Shown here: piece by piece, positions 28,590 to 38,170 of the stretch
How positions within the stretch are numbered: the stretch's first letter is position 1
Layout: the number at the start of each line of letters is the position of its first letter
Origin: CAWATG01 sp963785035
GTDB taxonomy: Bacteria; Actinomycetota; Acidimicrobiia; IMCC26256; CAWATG01
Assembly: GCA_963785035.1 (NCBI GenBank)
Contig: CAWATG010000005.1
Location: forward strand, 372,001 to 436,000
Direction: 5' to 3'
DNA length: 64,000 bases
Position numbers and translations under genes: made by a program
The notes under the pieces: model-generated
Database searches by the model: none
The model's input: the letters and a program-made list of their open reading frames with translations, nothing else
Told to the model about the DNA's origin: nothing

Positions 28590-29446
28590 CGCGCCACCCG
28601 GCGCTCGGCGGCTGCGACGGTGTTCTCGAAGAGCATTGCGATCGTCGTCGGCCCAACGCCACCGACTCGGGGCGTGATCGCGCTCGCGACTTCCTCGCAG
28701 CTCTCGTCGACGTCGGGCAGGAGGCGTCGCCCCTCGTAGCGCACACCGCCACCGACGACCACGACGCCAGCAGTCAGGTGCTCGGGCTGCAAGATTCCCG
28801 GAACACCCGCAGCGGCAATGACAACGTCGGCACGCCGGGTGAATTTCGGCCAGTCGGGAACTCCGGTGTGTACGACGGTCACTGCAGCATTGGCCGTCGG
28901 ACGCTTCTGCGACAACAACAACGCGAGAGGACGCCCGAGGGTCGTACCCCGCCCGAGAATGCAGACGTCCTTGCCCGAAATCACAATCCCGTAGTGGGCG
29001 AGCAACTTCTCGATTCCTGCCGGAGTACACGGCACGGGACCAGGCATTCCCAGTGCGAGGCGACCCATGTTGAGAGGATGGAGCCCATCGACGTCCTTGT
29101 CCGGATCGATTTCCATCAGCGCGGCATCGAAGTCGATCTGCGGCGGCGTCGGGTGTTGGACGAGGATCGCGTCGATCCCAGGATCGACGTTGAGGTCGTG
29201 GATCGCGCCAACAAGGTCGGCCTGAGATGCGTCAGCGCTCAAACCGATGTGACGCGAGACGCAGCCCAGCGCGCCGGCCTTGGCCTGTTTCATGCGGACG
29301 TAACCGATACTGGCGGATTCGTCGCCGACCAGAATCGTGCCCAAACCTGGCGTATGCCCGCGCTCGATCAGGGCAGCGATGCGCACGCTGAGCCCGGCAA
29401 AGACGGCGTCGGCGACCGGAGCTCCGGCCATCATCAGCGGTGCCAT
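28586..29446 (-). CDS. folD: Methylenetetrahydrofolate dehydrogenase/cyclohydrolase
   Basis: Bifunctional enzyme supplying 10-formyl-THF, used by the two purine genes just upstream (purN, purH). Family segments: GLGTILVGDESASIGYVRMK, ILVQHPTPPQIDFDAALM, DPDKDVDGLHPLNMGRLALG, PCTPAGIEKLLAHYGI, and the NADP fold ILGRGTTLGRPLALLLSQK. The Tyr-x3-Lys pair in YVRMKQAK is the catalytic motif. 286 aa, normal length, intact. The ATG at 29446 shares one base with the purH stop (TGATG), so the order purN-purH-folD is one coupled operon. Confidence 0.93.
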   Translation of the reverse strand: MAPLMMAGAPVADAVFAGLSVRIAALIERGHTPGLGTILVGDESASIGYVRMKQAKAGALGCVSRHIGLSADASQADLVGAIHDLNVDPGIDAILVQHPTPPQIDFDAALMEIDPDKDVDGLHPLNMGRLALGMPGPVPCTPAGIEKLLAHYGIVISGKDVCILGRGTTLGRPLALLLSQKRPTANAAVTVVHTGVPDWPKFTRRADVVIAAAGVPGILQPEHLTAGVVVVGGGVRYEGRRLLPDVDESCEEVASAITPRVGGVGPTTIAMLFENTVAAAERRVAR

Positions 29447-30960
29447 CAGTGTCGGAAATGACGACGTCCGGTGAAGACCATCGCGAGACCATGTTCGTCG
29501 GCCGCCGCGATCACCTCCTCGTCGCGCACGGATCCACCGGGTTGGACCACTGCGCGCACACCCGCCGCCGCCACCACGTCGAGTCCATCACGGAAAGGGA
29601 AAAACGCGTCGCTCGCCGCCGCACCGCCGAGAGCGCGGCCCTCGGCTTTACGCACAGCGATTTCGGCCGCGTCGACACGACTGGTTTGGCCACCACCGGC
29701 GCCGACCGTCTTGCCATCAGCGACGAGCACCACCGCGTTCGACTTCACGTAGGCACACACACGCCATGCAAGCTCGAGATCACGCCACTGCGCGTCACTC
29801 GGCGACACTCGGGTGACGACCTTCCACTCGGAGCGATCAATGGAGAGCACATCCGGCTCCTGCGCGAGCAAGCCGCCGTCGATGGACCGCACGTCAACCG
29901 GAAGCTTGCGCGGCGCGGACGCCTCCAGCACACGCAGACTCTTCTTTGCCAACAGGATGTCGAGCGCCGCCGGCTCATAACCTGGAGCCACGACAACCTC
30001 GGTGAAGACGGGCGCCAGCGCCTCGGCCAACGAAACCGTCACGACTCGGTTGAGCGCAACGATCCCTCCGAACGCAGAGGTCGGATCACATTCGTGCGCG
30101 CCTCGGTAGGCCGCGGCGATGTCGTCGGCAACCGCAGCGCCACATGGAGTCGCATGCTTGATGATCGCAGCGGCAGGGCTATCTCCGAGGTCATGCACCA
30201 AACGCCACGCCGCCTCGGTATCGAACAGGTTGAGGTACGAAAGCTCCTTGCCACCATGCTGGACAGCGTCGTCCCACCACCCGCGCTGCGAAACCGTGCG
30301 GTACCGCGCACCGCTCTGGTGCGGGTTCTCCCCGTAACGAAGGTCCTGCGCCTTCTCCAGTGCCACGATCAGGTGCTTGGGAAGGACGGTGTCGCCCTGC
30401 ATCCACGACACGACCGCTGCGTCGAACGCGGCGGTATGTGCAAATGCGTCGAGCGCACAGGACCTCCGTGTGGCCAGGGAGATCGCGCCACTGTTGGCCC
30501 GCATTTCGGCAAGGATCGGCACGTATTGCGCCGGATCGGTGATCACCGTCACCCAGGCATGGTTCTTCGCGGCTGCGCGCACCATGGTCGGCCCGCCGAT
30601 GTCGATCGTCTCGATCCCGGGTTGTGCTGCAAAGGGATACAGGTTCACGACGACCAGTTCGAACGGCGCGATTCCGGCACGCTCGAGGTCCGCTCGATGC
30701 GTCGGCCGGTCGAGGTCGGCGAGAATTCCGGCGTGAATGGCCGGGTGCAGGGTAACGACCCGATGGTCCAGCATCTCTGGCGCGCCCGTCACCTCCTCAA
30801 CGCCGACGACAGGAATCCCGGCGTCGGCCAAGGCCTTGGCCGTCCCGCCGGATGAGACAAGCTCAACGCCCTGCTCATGAAGCGCGCCCGCCAGCTCCAC
30901 GATGCCGGTCTTGTCGAATACCGACAACAACGCGCGCCGAACCGTTACTGCGCCTGACAT
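29446..30960 (-). CDS. purH: Bifunctional AICAR transformylase/IMP cyclohydrolase
   Basis: Last two steps of IMP synthesis. The N-terminal MGS-like cyclohydrolase domain reads VRRALLSVFDKTGIVELAGA, GVELVSSGGTAKAL, EVTGAPEMLDHRVVTLHPAI and IDIGGPTMVRAAAKNHAWVT. The transformylase domain follows with LRYGENPHQSGARYRT, IIKHATPCGAAVADDIA, and at the C-terminus DAFFPFRDGLDVVAAAGVRA and VVQPGGSVRDEEVIAAADEH. 504 aa from ATG 30960. The frame is open much further upstream but overlaps purN, so that extension is rejected. It overlaps purN by 16 bases. Confidence 0.94.
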   Translation of the reverse strand: MSGAVTVRRALLSVFDKTGIVELAGALHEQGVELVSSGGTAKALADAGIPVVGVEEVTGAPEMLDHRVVTLHPAIHAGILADLDRPTHRADLERAGIAPFELVVVNLYPFAAQPGIETIDIGGPTMVRAAAKNHAWVTVITDPAQYVPILAEMRANSGAISLATRRSCALDAFAHTAAFDAAVVSWMQGDTVLPKHLIVALEKAQDLRYGENPHQSGARYRTVSQRGWWDDAVQHGGKELSYLNLFDTEAAWRLVHDLGDSPAAAIIKHATPCGAAVADDIAAAYRGAHECDPTSAFGGIVALNRVVTVSLAEALAPVFTEVVVAPGYEPAALDILLAKKSLRVLEASAPRKLPVDVRSIDGGLLAQEPDVLSIDRSEWKVVTRVSPSDAQWRDLELAWRVCAYVKSNAVVLVADGKTVGAGGGQTSRVDAAEIAVRKAEGRALGGAAASDAFFPFRDGLDVVAAAGVRAVVQPGGSVRDEEVIAAADEHGLAMVFTGRRHFRH

Positions 30961-31556
30961 GCCTGGTGATCTCCTTGCGATCTCGCGGGGCGGAGGGAGG
31001 CGGCGACAAGTTGATGCAGGACCGCTGGATACAAACGCCGTTCCACGGTTTTGATGCGCTCGTGCAGCGTTTCGACTGTATCGCCAGGTTCCACCTGGAC
31101 CTCTTCTCGAGCCAGGATCTGGCCCTCGTCGACATCGAGGGTTGCGAGGTGCACGGTGCAACCCGTGACCGCGACGCCCGCCTCCAGGGCGTCGCGCGGG
31201 GCATTCCACCCCTTGAAAGCCGGGAGCAACGACGGATGGGTGTTCACGATCATCCCCGGAAAGGCCTCGTGAATCGGGGTCTCCAGAATCGTGCCGAAAC
31301 CCGCCATGGCAACGAGCTCGATCTCGTGTCGAAGCAACGCGTCGACGACGTCGGTTGTATATGCAAGACGGTCGAACCGCGGACCAAAGGAGGTCCGCTC
31401 GACCAACTCGACCGCGACCCCGTGCTCGGAAGCGACGTGTATCGCGTCACACGGCCGGTCCACGACAACGAGCGTGACGGGTAGGCCGCTTTCGAGTATC
31501 GCCGCCAGGATCGTCCCACTCCCAGACGCCAGGACAGCGATGCGCACAGCGGCCAA
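30945..31556 (-). CDS. purN: Phosphoribosylglycinamide formyltransferase
   Basis: GAR transformylase, third step of purine synthesis. RIAVLASGSGTILAAILESG is the phosphate-binding N-terminus, MAGFGTILETPIHEAFPGMI carries the catalytic region, and NTHPSLLPAFKGWNAPRDAL the Asn-x-His motif, followed by VTGCTVHLATLDVDEGQILA. About 203 aa, standard. It overlaps purH by 16 bases and is first in a purN-purH-folD run. Uses 10-formyl-THF made by FolD. Divergent from the small four-helix protein at 31.7 kb (113-base gap). Confidence 0.92.
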   Translation of the reverse strand: MAAVRIAVLASGSGTILAAILESGLPVTLVVVDRPCDAIHVASEHGVAVELVERTSFGPRFDRLAYTTDVVDALLRHEIELVAMAGFGTILETPIHEAFPGMIVNTHPSLLPAFKGWNAPRDALEAGVAVTGCTVHLATLDVDEGQILAREEVQVEPGDTVETLHERIKTVERRLYPAVLHQLVAASLRPARSQGDHQACQAQ

Positions 31557-31669
31557 ACTAGCCCACCCACGTACGGTACAAGCGGAGGAACCTCGGCGCC
31601 GGTGCTTGCAATGGCGCCCCTGACGTGCTCAGCTTCGATATCGGCCGCGACATTTCTTGGAGGTAATCC

Positions 31670-32086
31670 GTGCAAGACAAGCAACCCACGCCGGGCGAGA
31701 TCACCATTATGGCCTCGGGCGCTGTGGCATTCATTTTTTCATTTGTCGCTTGGTACGGGTACGGCGGCATCGCCTCCTCAAACGCCTGGGACACCGGAGC
31801 ATTTCCGGTCATGACCTACCTCGGGATCTTCGGTCTCATCATGGCCGGACAGGTCGCAGCGACGAAGTTCGGAAACCTTTCCTTGCCTGATCGCGTCATG
31901 TCGTTCACCTGGACACAGATCCACGTGATCATGGGCCTTTTCACGACGTTGTTGGGCGTCGGATTTCTCATCACCAGCGGCGACGGCAAGAAACTCGGCC
32001 TCTACGTCAGCGCTTTCGCCGGGATCGGCCTCCTGGTGGGCGCAATTCTGCTGCAGAAGGAACGCGACGGCACCGGCTCGTATTAG
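31670..32086 (+). CDS. Four-helix integral membrane protein, unknown
   Basis: A 138-aa protein with four predicted membrane helices: ITIMASGAVAFIFSFVAWYG, PVMTYLGIFGLIMAGQVAAT, IHVIMGLFTTLLGVGFLITS and SAFAGIGLLVGAILLQKERD. A GTG start is preceded by a good ribosome site (ttggaggtaatcc). The soluble ends are short. No signature residues for transport or catalysis stand out. It lies alone between divergent purN and convergent sucD, so context gives no hint. Similar small polytopic proteins are frequent in actinobacterial genomes. Confidence 0.75.
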   Translation: MQDKQPTPGEITIMASGAVAFIFSFVAWYGYGGIASSNAWDTGAFPVMTYLGIFGLIMAGQVAATKFGNLSLPDRVMSFTWTQIHVIMGLFTTLLGVGFLITSGDGKKLGLYVSAFAGIGLLVGAILLQKERDGTGSY

Positions 32087-32126
32087 CCCGCATCACCACC
32101 AGTCAGCCGCACCACCATGCAGGCGT

Positions 32127-33012
32127 CTACATCGCACCGACGATGTCGGCCATCAGGTCACCGGCTTCGGTCGGATTCAGACCGACCTTGACGCCGGCTG
32201 CACGTAACGCGTCCATCTTCGCCTGCGCGGTGCCCTTGTTGCCCGAAATGATTGCGCCTGCGTGACCCATCTTCTTCCCTGCAGGAGCGGTCACGCCGGC
32301 GATGTAGCTCACAACCGGCTTACTCATGTTTGCCTGCGATGAATTCCGCCGCTTCTTCTTCGGCAGTCCCACCGATCTCACCGAACATGATCACAGCCTT
32401 GGTTTCGGGGTCCGCTTCGAACGCCGCCAAGCAGTCGACGAAACTGGTACCCGGAACCGGGTCTCCGCCGATCCCGACACACGTCGTGACACCGATGCCC
32501 TTCTGCTGCAGTTCTGCGAGCGCCTGATAGGTCAGCGTTCCTGAACGGCTGACGATACCGACCGGTCCACCACCCTTTGCGATGTGGCCAGGGGTGATAC
32601 CGATGTTGGCTTCGCCAGGAGTGATGATCCCAGGGCAGTTCGGACCGAGCAGACGCACCCGTGGGAAGTCACGCTTGAGTTCGTTGTAGAACGACGCCTC
32701 ATCGTGGGCAGGTACGCCCTCGGTGATGACGATGACCAGTTCGACTCCGCCACGAGCCGCTTCGAGTACCGCGTTCTTGACACCTGGAGCCGGAATGAAG
32801 ATGCATGAGGCGTTCGCACCCGTTGCCTTGACCGCTTCACCGACATTGGGGAAGATCGGAATGCCCTCGACGTCGGTAACGGCCATCTTCGGATTCGTTC
32901 CCGCAACGACGTTTGTGCCGTAGTCACGGTTCATGAGTCCGTAGAACCTGCCCTGGGAGCCGGTCAGACCCTGGTAGACGACCTTCGTGTCTCTGTTCAC
33001 GAAGATGCTCAC
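32127..33012 (-). CDS. sucD: Succinyl-CoA synthetase alpha subunit, frame broken once
   Basis: CoA-binding fold VVYQGLTGSQGRFYGLMNRD, KMAVTDVEGIPIFPNVGEAV, RLLGPNCPGIITPGE, GHIAKGGGPVGIVSRSGTLT and AVIMFGEIGGTAEEEAAEF. Near 32330 the frame breaks after FIAG; the next frame continues NMSKPVVSYIAGVTAPAGK and KMGHAGAIISGNKGTAQ. The phospho-acceptor His (GHAGA) lies only in the second part, so the unrepaired frame could not work. Removing one base gives 294 aa, normal length. It overlaps sucC by 4 bases. Makes succinyl-CoA/ATP (or GTP) in the TCA cycle. Confidence 0.92.
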
Positions 33013-34160
33013 TTGGCAGTCCCTCCTGCAAGCTCGACCGCAGCGCGTGCAGCTTCGAGCATCGTGGTCTTCATCTGCAGCCGTTCTGACAGATGGGAAC
33101 TCAGGATCGCCCGACCCTCGTCGGCATTGGTGCCATCGAGGCGTATGACGATCGGCGAGTCGATCTTCACCCGTTCGAGCGCAGTCACGATGCCGTTCGC
33201 GACCTCCTCGCCTTTGGTGATGCCGCCGAAGATGTTGATGAAGATCGACTTGACGTTCGGGTCGTGATTGATGACCTCGAGCGCTCCGGCCATGACCTCG
33301 GCACTAGCGCCACCACCGATGTCGAGGAAGTTCGCCGGTGATCCGCCGACCTGGTTGACGACATCACACGTGCTCATCGCCAAGCCGGCGCCGTTGGCAA
33401 TCACGCCGACGTATCCCTCCAACCCCACGTACTGGAGGCCTTTCGAGTGTGCCTCCTGCTCGCGGGCGTCGCGCACCTGTGTCTCGTCATACTCCTTGTA
33501 GTCAGGGTGACGGAACACGGCATTGTCATCGAGGGAAACCTTCGCATCGAGTGCGTGGACCCTGCCGTCGGGCGTGAGGATCAACGGGTTGATCTCCACG
33601 AGGTCCGCATCGCCTTCGGTGTAGGCACGGTAGAGCTTGCGCAGGATGTCGACGGTTCCCTCGACGGCTTCGGGATCGAGGTTTGCTGCTTCAACCCACG
33701 CGCGCGTTGCCTTCTCGGAAAGCCCCTCGACCGGGTTGATGTGAATCTTTGCGATCGCGTCGGGGTTCTCTTCTGCGACCTGTTCGATTTCGATACCGCC
33801 TGACGACGACAGCATGCCGAAGTACTGCTTGGCCGATCGATCAAGTGTGAAGCTGGCGTAATACTCCTTCGAGATGTCGCTTGCGTTTTCGACCCAGATC
33901 ACGTGCACGGTGTGACCTTTGATATCCATCCCGAGGATGTTTCCTGCATGCATGCGAACCTCGTCGGCGTTATTGGCCAACTTGACTCCGCCCGCCTTGC
34001 CGCGGCCACCGACCTGGACCTGCGCCTTGACGACGACCGGGTAGCCGACCTTCTCTGCAGTCGCCACCGCAGCATCGACGGTTGTCACCGCGTCGCCAGC
34101 CGATACGGGAATCCCGTACCGCGCGAAGAACTGCTTGCCTTGATACTCGTATAGGTCCAC
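33009..34160 (-). CDS. sucC: Succinyl-CoA synthetase beta subunit (ADP/GDP-forming)
   Basis: A 383-aa ATP-grasp subunit. MDLYEYQGKQFFARYGIPVS at the N-terminus, VVVKAQVQVGGRGKAGGVKL (nucleotide loop), LVEINPLILTPDGRVHALDA, and the CoA-ligase domain GAGLAMSTCDVVNQVGGSPA, NFLDIGGGASAEVMAGALEV and FINIFGGITKGEEVANGIV. Intact. ATG overlap with sucD makes a coupled pair. The B12-binding protein gene lies 111 bases upstream on the same strand. Confidence 0.94.
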   Translation of the reverse strand: MDLYEYQGKQFFARYGIPVSAGDAVTTVDAAVATAEKVGYPVVVKAQVQVGGRGKAGGVKLANNADEVRMHAGNILGMDIKGHTVHVIWVENASDISKEYYASFTLDRSAKQYFGMLSSSGGIEIEQVAEENPDAIAKIHINPVEGLSEKATRAWVEAANLDPEAVEGTVDILRKLYRAYTEGDADLVEINPLILTPDGRVHALDAKVSLDDNAVFRHPDYKEYDETQVRDAREQEAHSKGLQYVGLEGYVGVIANGAGLAMSTCDVVNQVGGSPANFLDIGGGASAEVMAGALEVINHDPNVKSIFINIFGGITKGEEVANGIVTALERVKIDSPIVIRLDGTNADEGRAILSSHLSERLQMKTTMLEAARAAVELAGGTAK

Positions 34161-34271
34161 CGGAACTCCTCGTTGGGGACAACAGATGTATGAACAAACG
34201 CCTGAAGAACCGTCGCGTCGAAGGACCGTGACTTCGGGCGTGTGTGTTACGCGCTCAGTTGCGCCTCACGG

Positions 34272-34664
34272 TCATCGAGCGCCTCGGCTGAGCCACTCGG
34301 CAATTGACTGCAACGTCGCCCCAGGCGTGAAGATTGCCGCCGCGCCCGCCTCCTGTAGCGCAGGAATATCCTCGTCAGGAATGATCCCGCCGCCGAACAC
34401 CAAGACCTCGGGAAGGCCCTTGGCGCGAAGCGTCTCGATGACACGCGGGAAGAGCGTCCGATGCGCCCCCGACAGGAGCGACAAACCAACCGCGTCGGCA
34501 TCTTCCTGCAGTGCTGTTTCCGCTATCTGTTCGGGCGTCTGGTGAAGCCCGGTGTAGATAACCTCAAAGCCGGCATCACGCAGCGCTCGCGCAATCACCT
34601 TCGCTCCACGATCGTGACCGTCGAGACCCGGTTTGGCGATGACGACGCGAAAACGCCGTTCCAT
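34272..34664 (-). CDS. Stand-alone cobalamin-binding domain protein (methylmalonyl-CoA mutase C-terminal type)
   Basis: A 130-aa B12-binding Rossmann protein: MERRFRVVIAKPGLDGHDRG contains D-x-H-x-x-G, the lower-ligand His motif. EVIYTGLHQTPEQIAETALQ, DAVGLSLLSGAHRTLFPRVI and EVLVFGGGIIPDEDIPALQE complete the MCM C-terminal fold. It equals the small subunit of two-part acyl-CoA mutases, or the C-terminal part of MutB, but no catalytic large subunit lies in the window. It is next to sucCD on the same strand, which fits succinyl-CoA/methylmalonyl-CoA chemistry. Likely partner encoded elsewhere. Confidence 0.88.
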   Translation of the reverse strand: MERRFRVVIAKPGLDGHDRGAKVIARALRDAGFEVIYTGLHQTPEQIAETALQEDADAVGLSLLSGAHRTLFPRVIETLRAKGLPEVLVFGGGIIPDEDIPALQEAGAAAIFTPGATLQSIAEWLSRGAR

Positions 34665-34817
34665 GGATTACCTCCGTCGCAGGCCGCCCAGTTCGACGCT
34701 CAGGCTCCCGACCAGCCCCGCCATTGTACGACACGTGCCGAACGGCGGTCACATGCTGGCAAGGCGCCGCCGGCGACGACTGGACATCCCCCCTCAGCCG
34801 TGACTACACCCTGACCC

Positions 34818-35322
34818 ATGGGAACTGAAGCACAGGAACAAAATGGCCCGCCGGCGACTCGGAGAAGGCTCACCACACGGGCTCTGAGCGACAACCAGCT
34901 GCTCCTGGCAGCAACGCTCGCTGTCCTGTGCGCTGCGGCATTGGTGGTGCTCATCATGTTCATGGCCACCACCAGCAATTCCCCGACCAAAACCGTTCCC
35001 TTCACGGCCGGCTCTGCCAAGGAAGTCCGCGTCGGCCTCGAGGAGGGCGGACCGTATTTCATTGCCGACCCGTTCGGGAATCAGACGCGGGTTCTGGTTT
35101 GCACTTGAAGATGACGCGATCGTCGCGCTCAGACAACACGTGTCCGATGACAAAGGTTGCCTCGTGCGATGGAACGGCCGCGTCGATTCCTTCGTCGACT
35201 GCGACGACGCGAAAATCGATACCCGTCAGCTCGATCGATATGCGACCAGGGTCGTCACCTCCGGAAAGCGCAAAGGTGCTCTGGAAGTCGATCTGCGCAA
35301 TGTCAAACAGGCCCCGGCGTGA
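34818..35322 (+). CDS. Membrane-anchored hypothetical protein, frame broken once
   Basis: N-terminal charged segment (MGTEAQEQNGPPATRRR), one membrane helix (QLLLAATLAVLCAAALVVLI) and an extracytoplasmic domain. It reads AKEVRVGLEEGGPYFIADPF; near 35088 the frame changes to GFWFALEDDAIVALRQHVSD, DKGCLVRWNGRVDSFVDCDD and QLDRYATRVVTSGKRKGALE. Repaired about 167 aa. G-G-P-x-x-x-A-D-P-F followed by a W-x-G-x-x-x-S-F-x-D-C strand recalls Rieske-fold sequences, but the C-x-H pairs of a [2Fe-2S] site are absent, so at most a cluster-less relative. Convergent with pcrA (41-base gap). Function unknown. Confidence 0.6.
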
Positions 35323-35363
35323 CGTACCTGGTGACGACCTCGCGTAGCCGGGTCACGTGCACC

Positions 35364-37776
35364 TCAAAGCTTGCGCAACGGAGCCCAGGCAAGAAGTAAG
35401 CGCTTTTCACCGACACCGCGGAAGCGCACAACCGCCTCCGCTTTGTCACCTTGACCAATGATGTCGAGGATCACGCCATCACCGAACTTGTCGTGCCCGA
35501 CATCGTCACCGACGTGCAGACCCAACTGTTCGGCACCACGTGCTCCTGAAGGCACGGTCGAGCGTGATGGCGAGCCCGTCCGACCACCACTGCTGATGGC
35601 ACCCGATGCAACCGCATCGCGATGCCCGCCCATCCCAACGCCGCGAGGGCGCGAGGAACCCTCGAAACGAACCAATGCGGCTGGGATCTCCTCGAGAAAA
35701 CGACTTGGGGGGTAGTAATCGGTGGCGCCGAACAACGATCTGCTCCACGCATGGCAGAGATACAACCGCTCCCGGGCTCGTCGTCAGACCGACATAACAC
35801 AAGCGTCGCTCCTCCTCGAGTTCATCGGGATCACCAACCGAACGTGAATGCGGAAAGATCCCGTCTTCCATACCGGTGAGAAAGACCGTTGGAAATTCAA
35901 GCCCTTTGGCTGTGTGCAACGTCATCAACGTGACCGTGCTCGTCTCGTCCGCGTCGTCCAGGTCGGTTACCAACGAGATCGCTTCCAGCATCGCCTGCAG
36001 CCGTGCTCGACCCGATGGGACGCCAATCGTTCCGTCGTCGGCGGGCGTTCCTATCCCTGCGATTGCAGCGAGGCCGGTCAAATCCCCACCGTCGAGCTGC
36101 TCATCGAAGGACCGCGCAACACCAACGAGCTCTTGGAGGTTTTCGATCCTCCCCAAAGCTTCGATCGATCGCTCGGCCTCGAGCTCTGCGAGATAACCCG
36201 TCTTCTCGAACATCGCCTCGAGAGTCGCCGCAACCCCTCGGTCCATCTCGACCTCGAGTTCGTCCATGGCATCGAGCAATTCCCGCATTCCGGACAAGGC
36301 TCGGCCCGTGACACCAGCATTGGCCCCGTCGGCCATCGCGTCACGAAATGACGCACCCATGCCCTGAGCAAACGCACTGACCTTGTTCACGGACATGTCG
36401 CCGACACCACGTTTGGGAGTGTTCACGATTCGACGCCAACTCACCTCGTCGTCGGGATTCACCAACGCGCGCAGGTACGCCAAAGCATCCTTGATCTCGC
36501 GCCGGTCATAGAACTTCGTACCACCGATGACGCGATACGGAATGCCGCTGCGCACGAAGGCCTCCTCCACGACGCGGCTCTGCGCGTTCGTCCGGTAGAA
36601 GACGGCCATGTCACCGTACGCGAGCCCCTCCGAATCGGTCAGGCGACCGACCTCACGAACAATGAAACTCGCCTCGTCGTGCTCATCCTCAGCTTGATAG
36701 CGCACGATCATCTCGCCGCCGCCCTGCTCCGTCCACAACTGTTTTGGGCGACGACCAGGGTTGTTGGCGATCACTGCGTTCGCGGCGTCGAGAATGCGCT
36801 GCGTCGATCGGTAGTTCTGCTCCAAGACGATGACCGACGCGTCGGGAAAGTCCTCCTCGAAGCGCAGGAGATTGCGAAAATCCGCACCACGGAACTTGTA
36901 GACGGACTGGTCCGCGTCGCCGACGACCATCACATTGCGGTGCTCGGAAGACAGCAACCGGACGATTTCCCACTGCGCGGCGTTAGTGTCCTGGAACTCG
37001 TCGACGAGGACATGAGCAAAACGCGAACGCCACCGCTCCAGGGCAGCGGGGTGCTCTCGGAACAGACGCACGCACAGGACCATCAGGTCGTCGAAATCAA
37101 CGGCCGATGCATCTGCCAGGCGGCGTTGGTACTCGGTGTATACCTCGGCGATCTTGCGTTCCGGTGGAGTCATGGCCTTTGCCATCGCCTCGGCAGGCAT
37201 GACCAGGTCGTTCTTCAACGCCGAGATCGCCGCCTGAAGCTTGCGCGGCGGAAACCGCTTGGGATCAAGATCCAGATCCCGTCGGACATAGTCGGTCAAG
37301 CGGACGGCATCGGCCTGGTCGTAGATCGTGAACTGCGGGCGATACCCCAGGAGCGTCGCTTCGCGCCGCAAGATCCGCGCACAGGCCGAGTGAAACGTCG
37401 AGACCCACATCTGCCGAGCAACCGGGCCAACCAGTGCTGCGACGCGTTCCTTCATCTCGCCGGCAGCTTTGTTGGTGAACGTGATCGCCAACAGGCCCAT
37501 CGGCGACGCACGGCGCGTGCCGATGAGATACGCGATGCGATTGGTCAGCACTCTCGTCTTGCCCGAACCGGCCCCAGCGACAACGAGCACGGGTCCGTCA
37601 CCTGCGAGGACCGCATCGCGCTGGGCGGGATTCAGCCCCTCGACCAATGCCGAGACGTCGTGACTAGGACGACCCAGGTCACGCGCTTGGTCATCGCCAC
37701 TGTCGAGACCTTCGCGGTCGTCGGCATCATCAAGAGCAAGGTCGTCGTCAGCCACTGCGGGGTTCGTCACCCACAC
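35364..37776 (-). CDS. pcrA: UvrD/PcrA-type DNA helicase, frame broken near 3' end
   Basis: Superfamily 1A helicase. LNPAQRDAVLAGDGPVLVVA, Walker A GAGSGKTRVLTNRIAYL, VSTFHSACARILRREA, DEFQDTN Walker B, GDADQSVYKFRGADFRN, IVLEQNYRSTQRIL, and TLHTAKGLEFPTVFLTGMED. Motif VI begins LCYVGLT; one extra base near 35780 then throws the frame. The next frame continues ERLYLCHAWSRSLFGA and YYPPSRFLEEIPAALVRFE and ends GEKRLLLAWAPLRKL at 35364, with the Tudor-like C-terminal region typical of PcrA. Repaired length about 803 aa. Acts in nucleotide excision repair and replication restart. Intact motif VI after repair supports a sequence error. Confidence 0.9.
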
Positions 37777-37820
37777 ATCCTACCGACGCAGCACACGCAC
37801 GTCGTACATACGTTCGGGTT

Positions 37821-38111
37821 TCAGCTCTCCAAACGCCGTTGCAAAAGATCAAGCGCGAGTTCGACGGTACGGTCCTCTGACTCGAGGTCAATGGCGCCAT
37901 CTTCAGACCAGGAACGAAGCAAGCGAGTGCCGTCCTCGTTCAACGACACGGTGAACGAACCAGTCTCGGCATCCACCTCGAGCGCGTAGTAACGCTCCCA
38001 GTCCCTGTCGAGAGGCGGAACCTCTGGTGAGACATCCTTGGGAACGCGACGGAACCGCATGCGGTCCGTATCGAAGAGCCAGATGCTGTGTGACGACAGA
38101 ATGCGTTTCAT
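37821..38111 (-). CDS. Small hypothetical protein
   Basis: A 96-aa soluble acidic protein (MKRILSSHSIWLFDTDRMRF). It includes RFRRVPKDVSPEVPPLDRD, YYALEVDAETGSFTVSLNED and TRLLRSWSEDGAIDLESEDR. ATG 38111 removes an unlikely upstream extension. No family recognised. Small proteins with an N-terminal W-L-F-D-T-D-R-M-R-F-x-R segment seem to recur in actinobacteria, but this is memory rather than a search result. It lies between pcrA and the next hypothetical on the same strand. Confidence 0.65.
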   Translation of the reverse strand: MKRILSSHSIWLFDTDRMRFRRVPKDVSPEVPPLDRDWERYYALEVDAETGSFTVSLNEDGTRLLRSWSEDGAIDLESEDRTVELALDLLQRRLES

Positions 38112-38170
38112 AGATGGAACGCCAGAGGGTAGTCGGTTCCCTCCCAAATGCAATATTGCAGTGTCGTGGC

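Noticed and set aside
36679..37989. Long plus-strand open frame opposite pcrA
   Set aside because: The minus strand carries all helicase motifs; the plus frame has no recognisable domain and is His/Arg-rich, as expected of a shadow.
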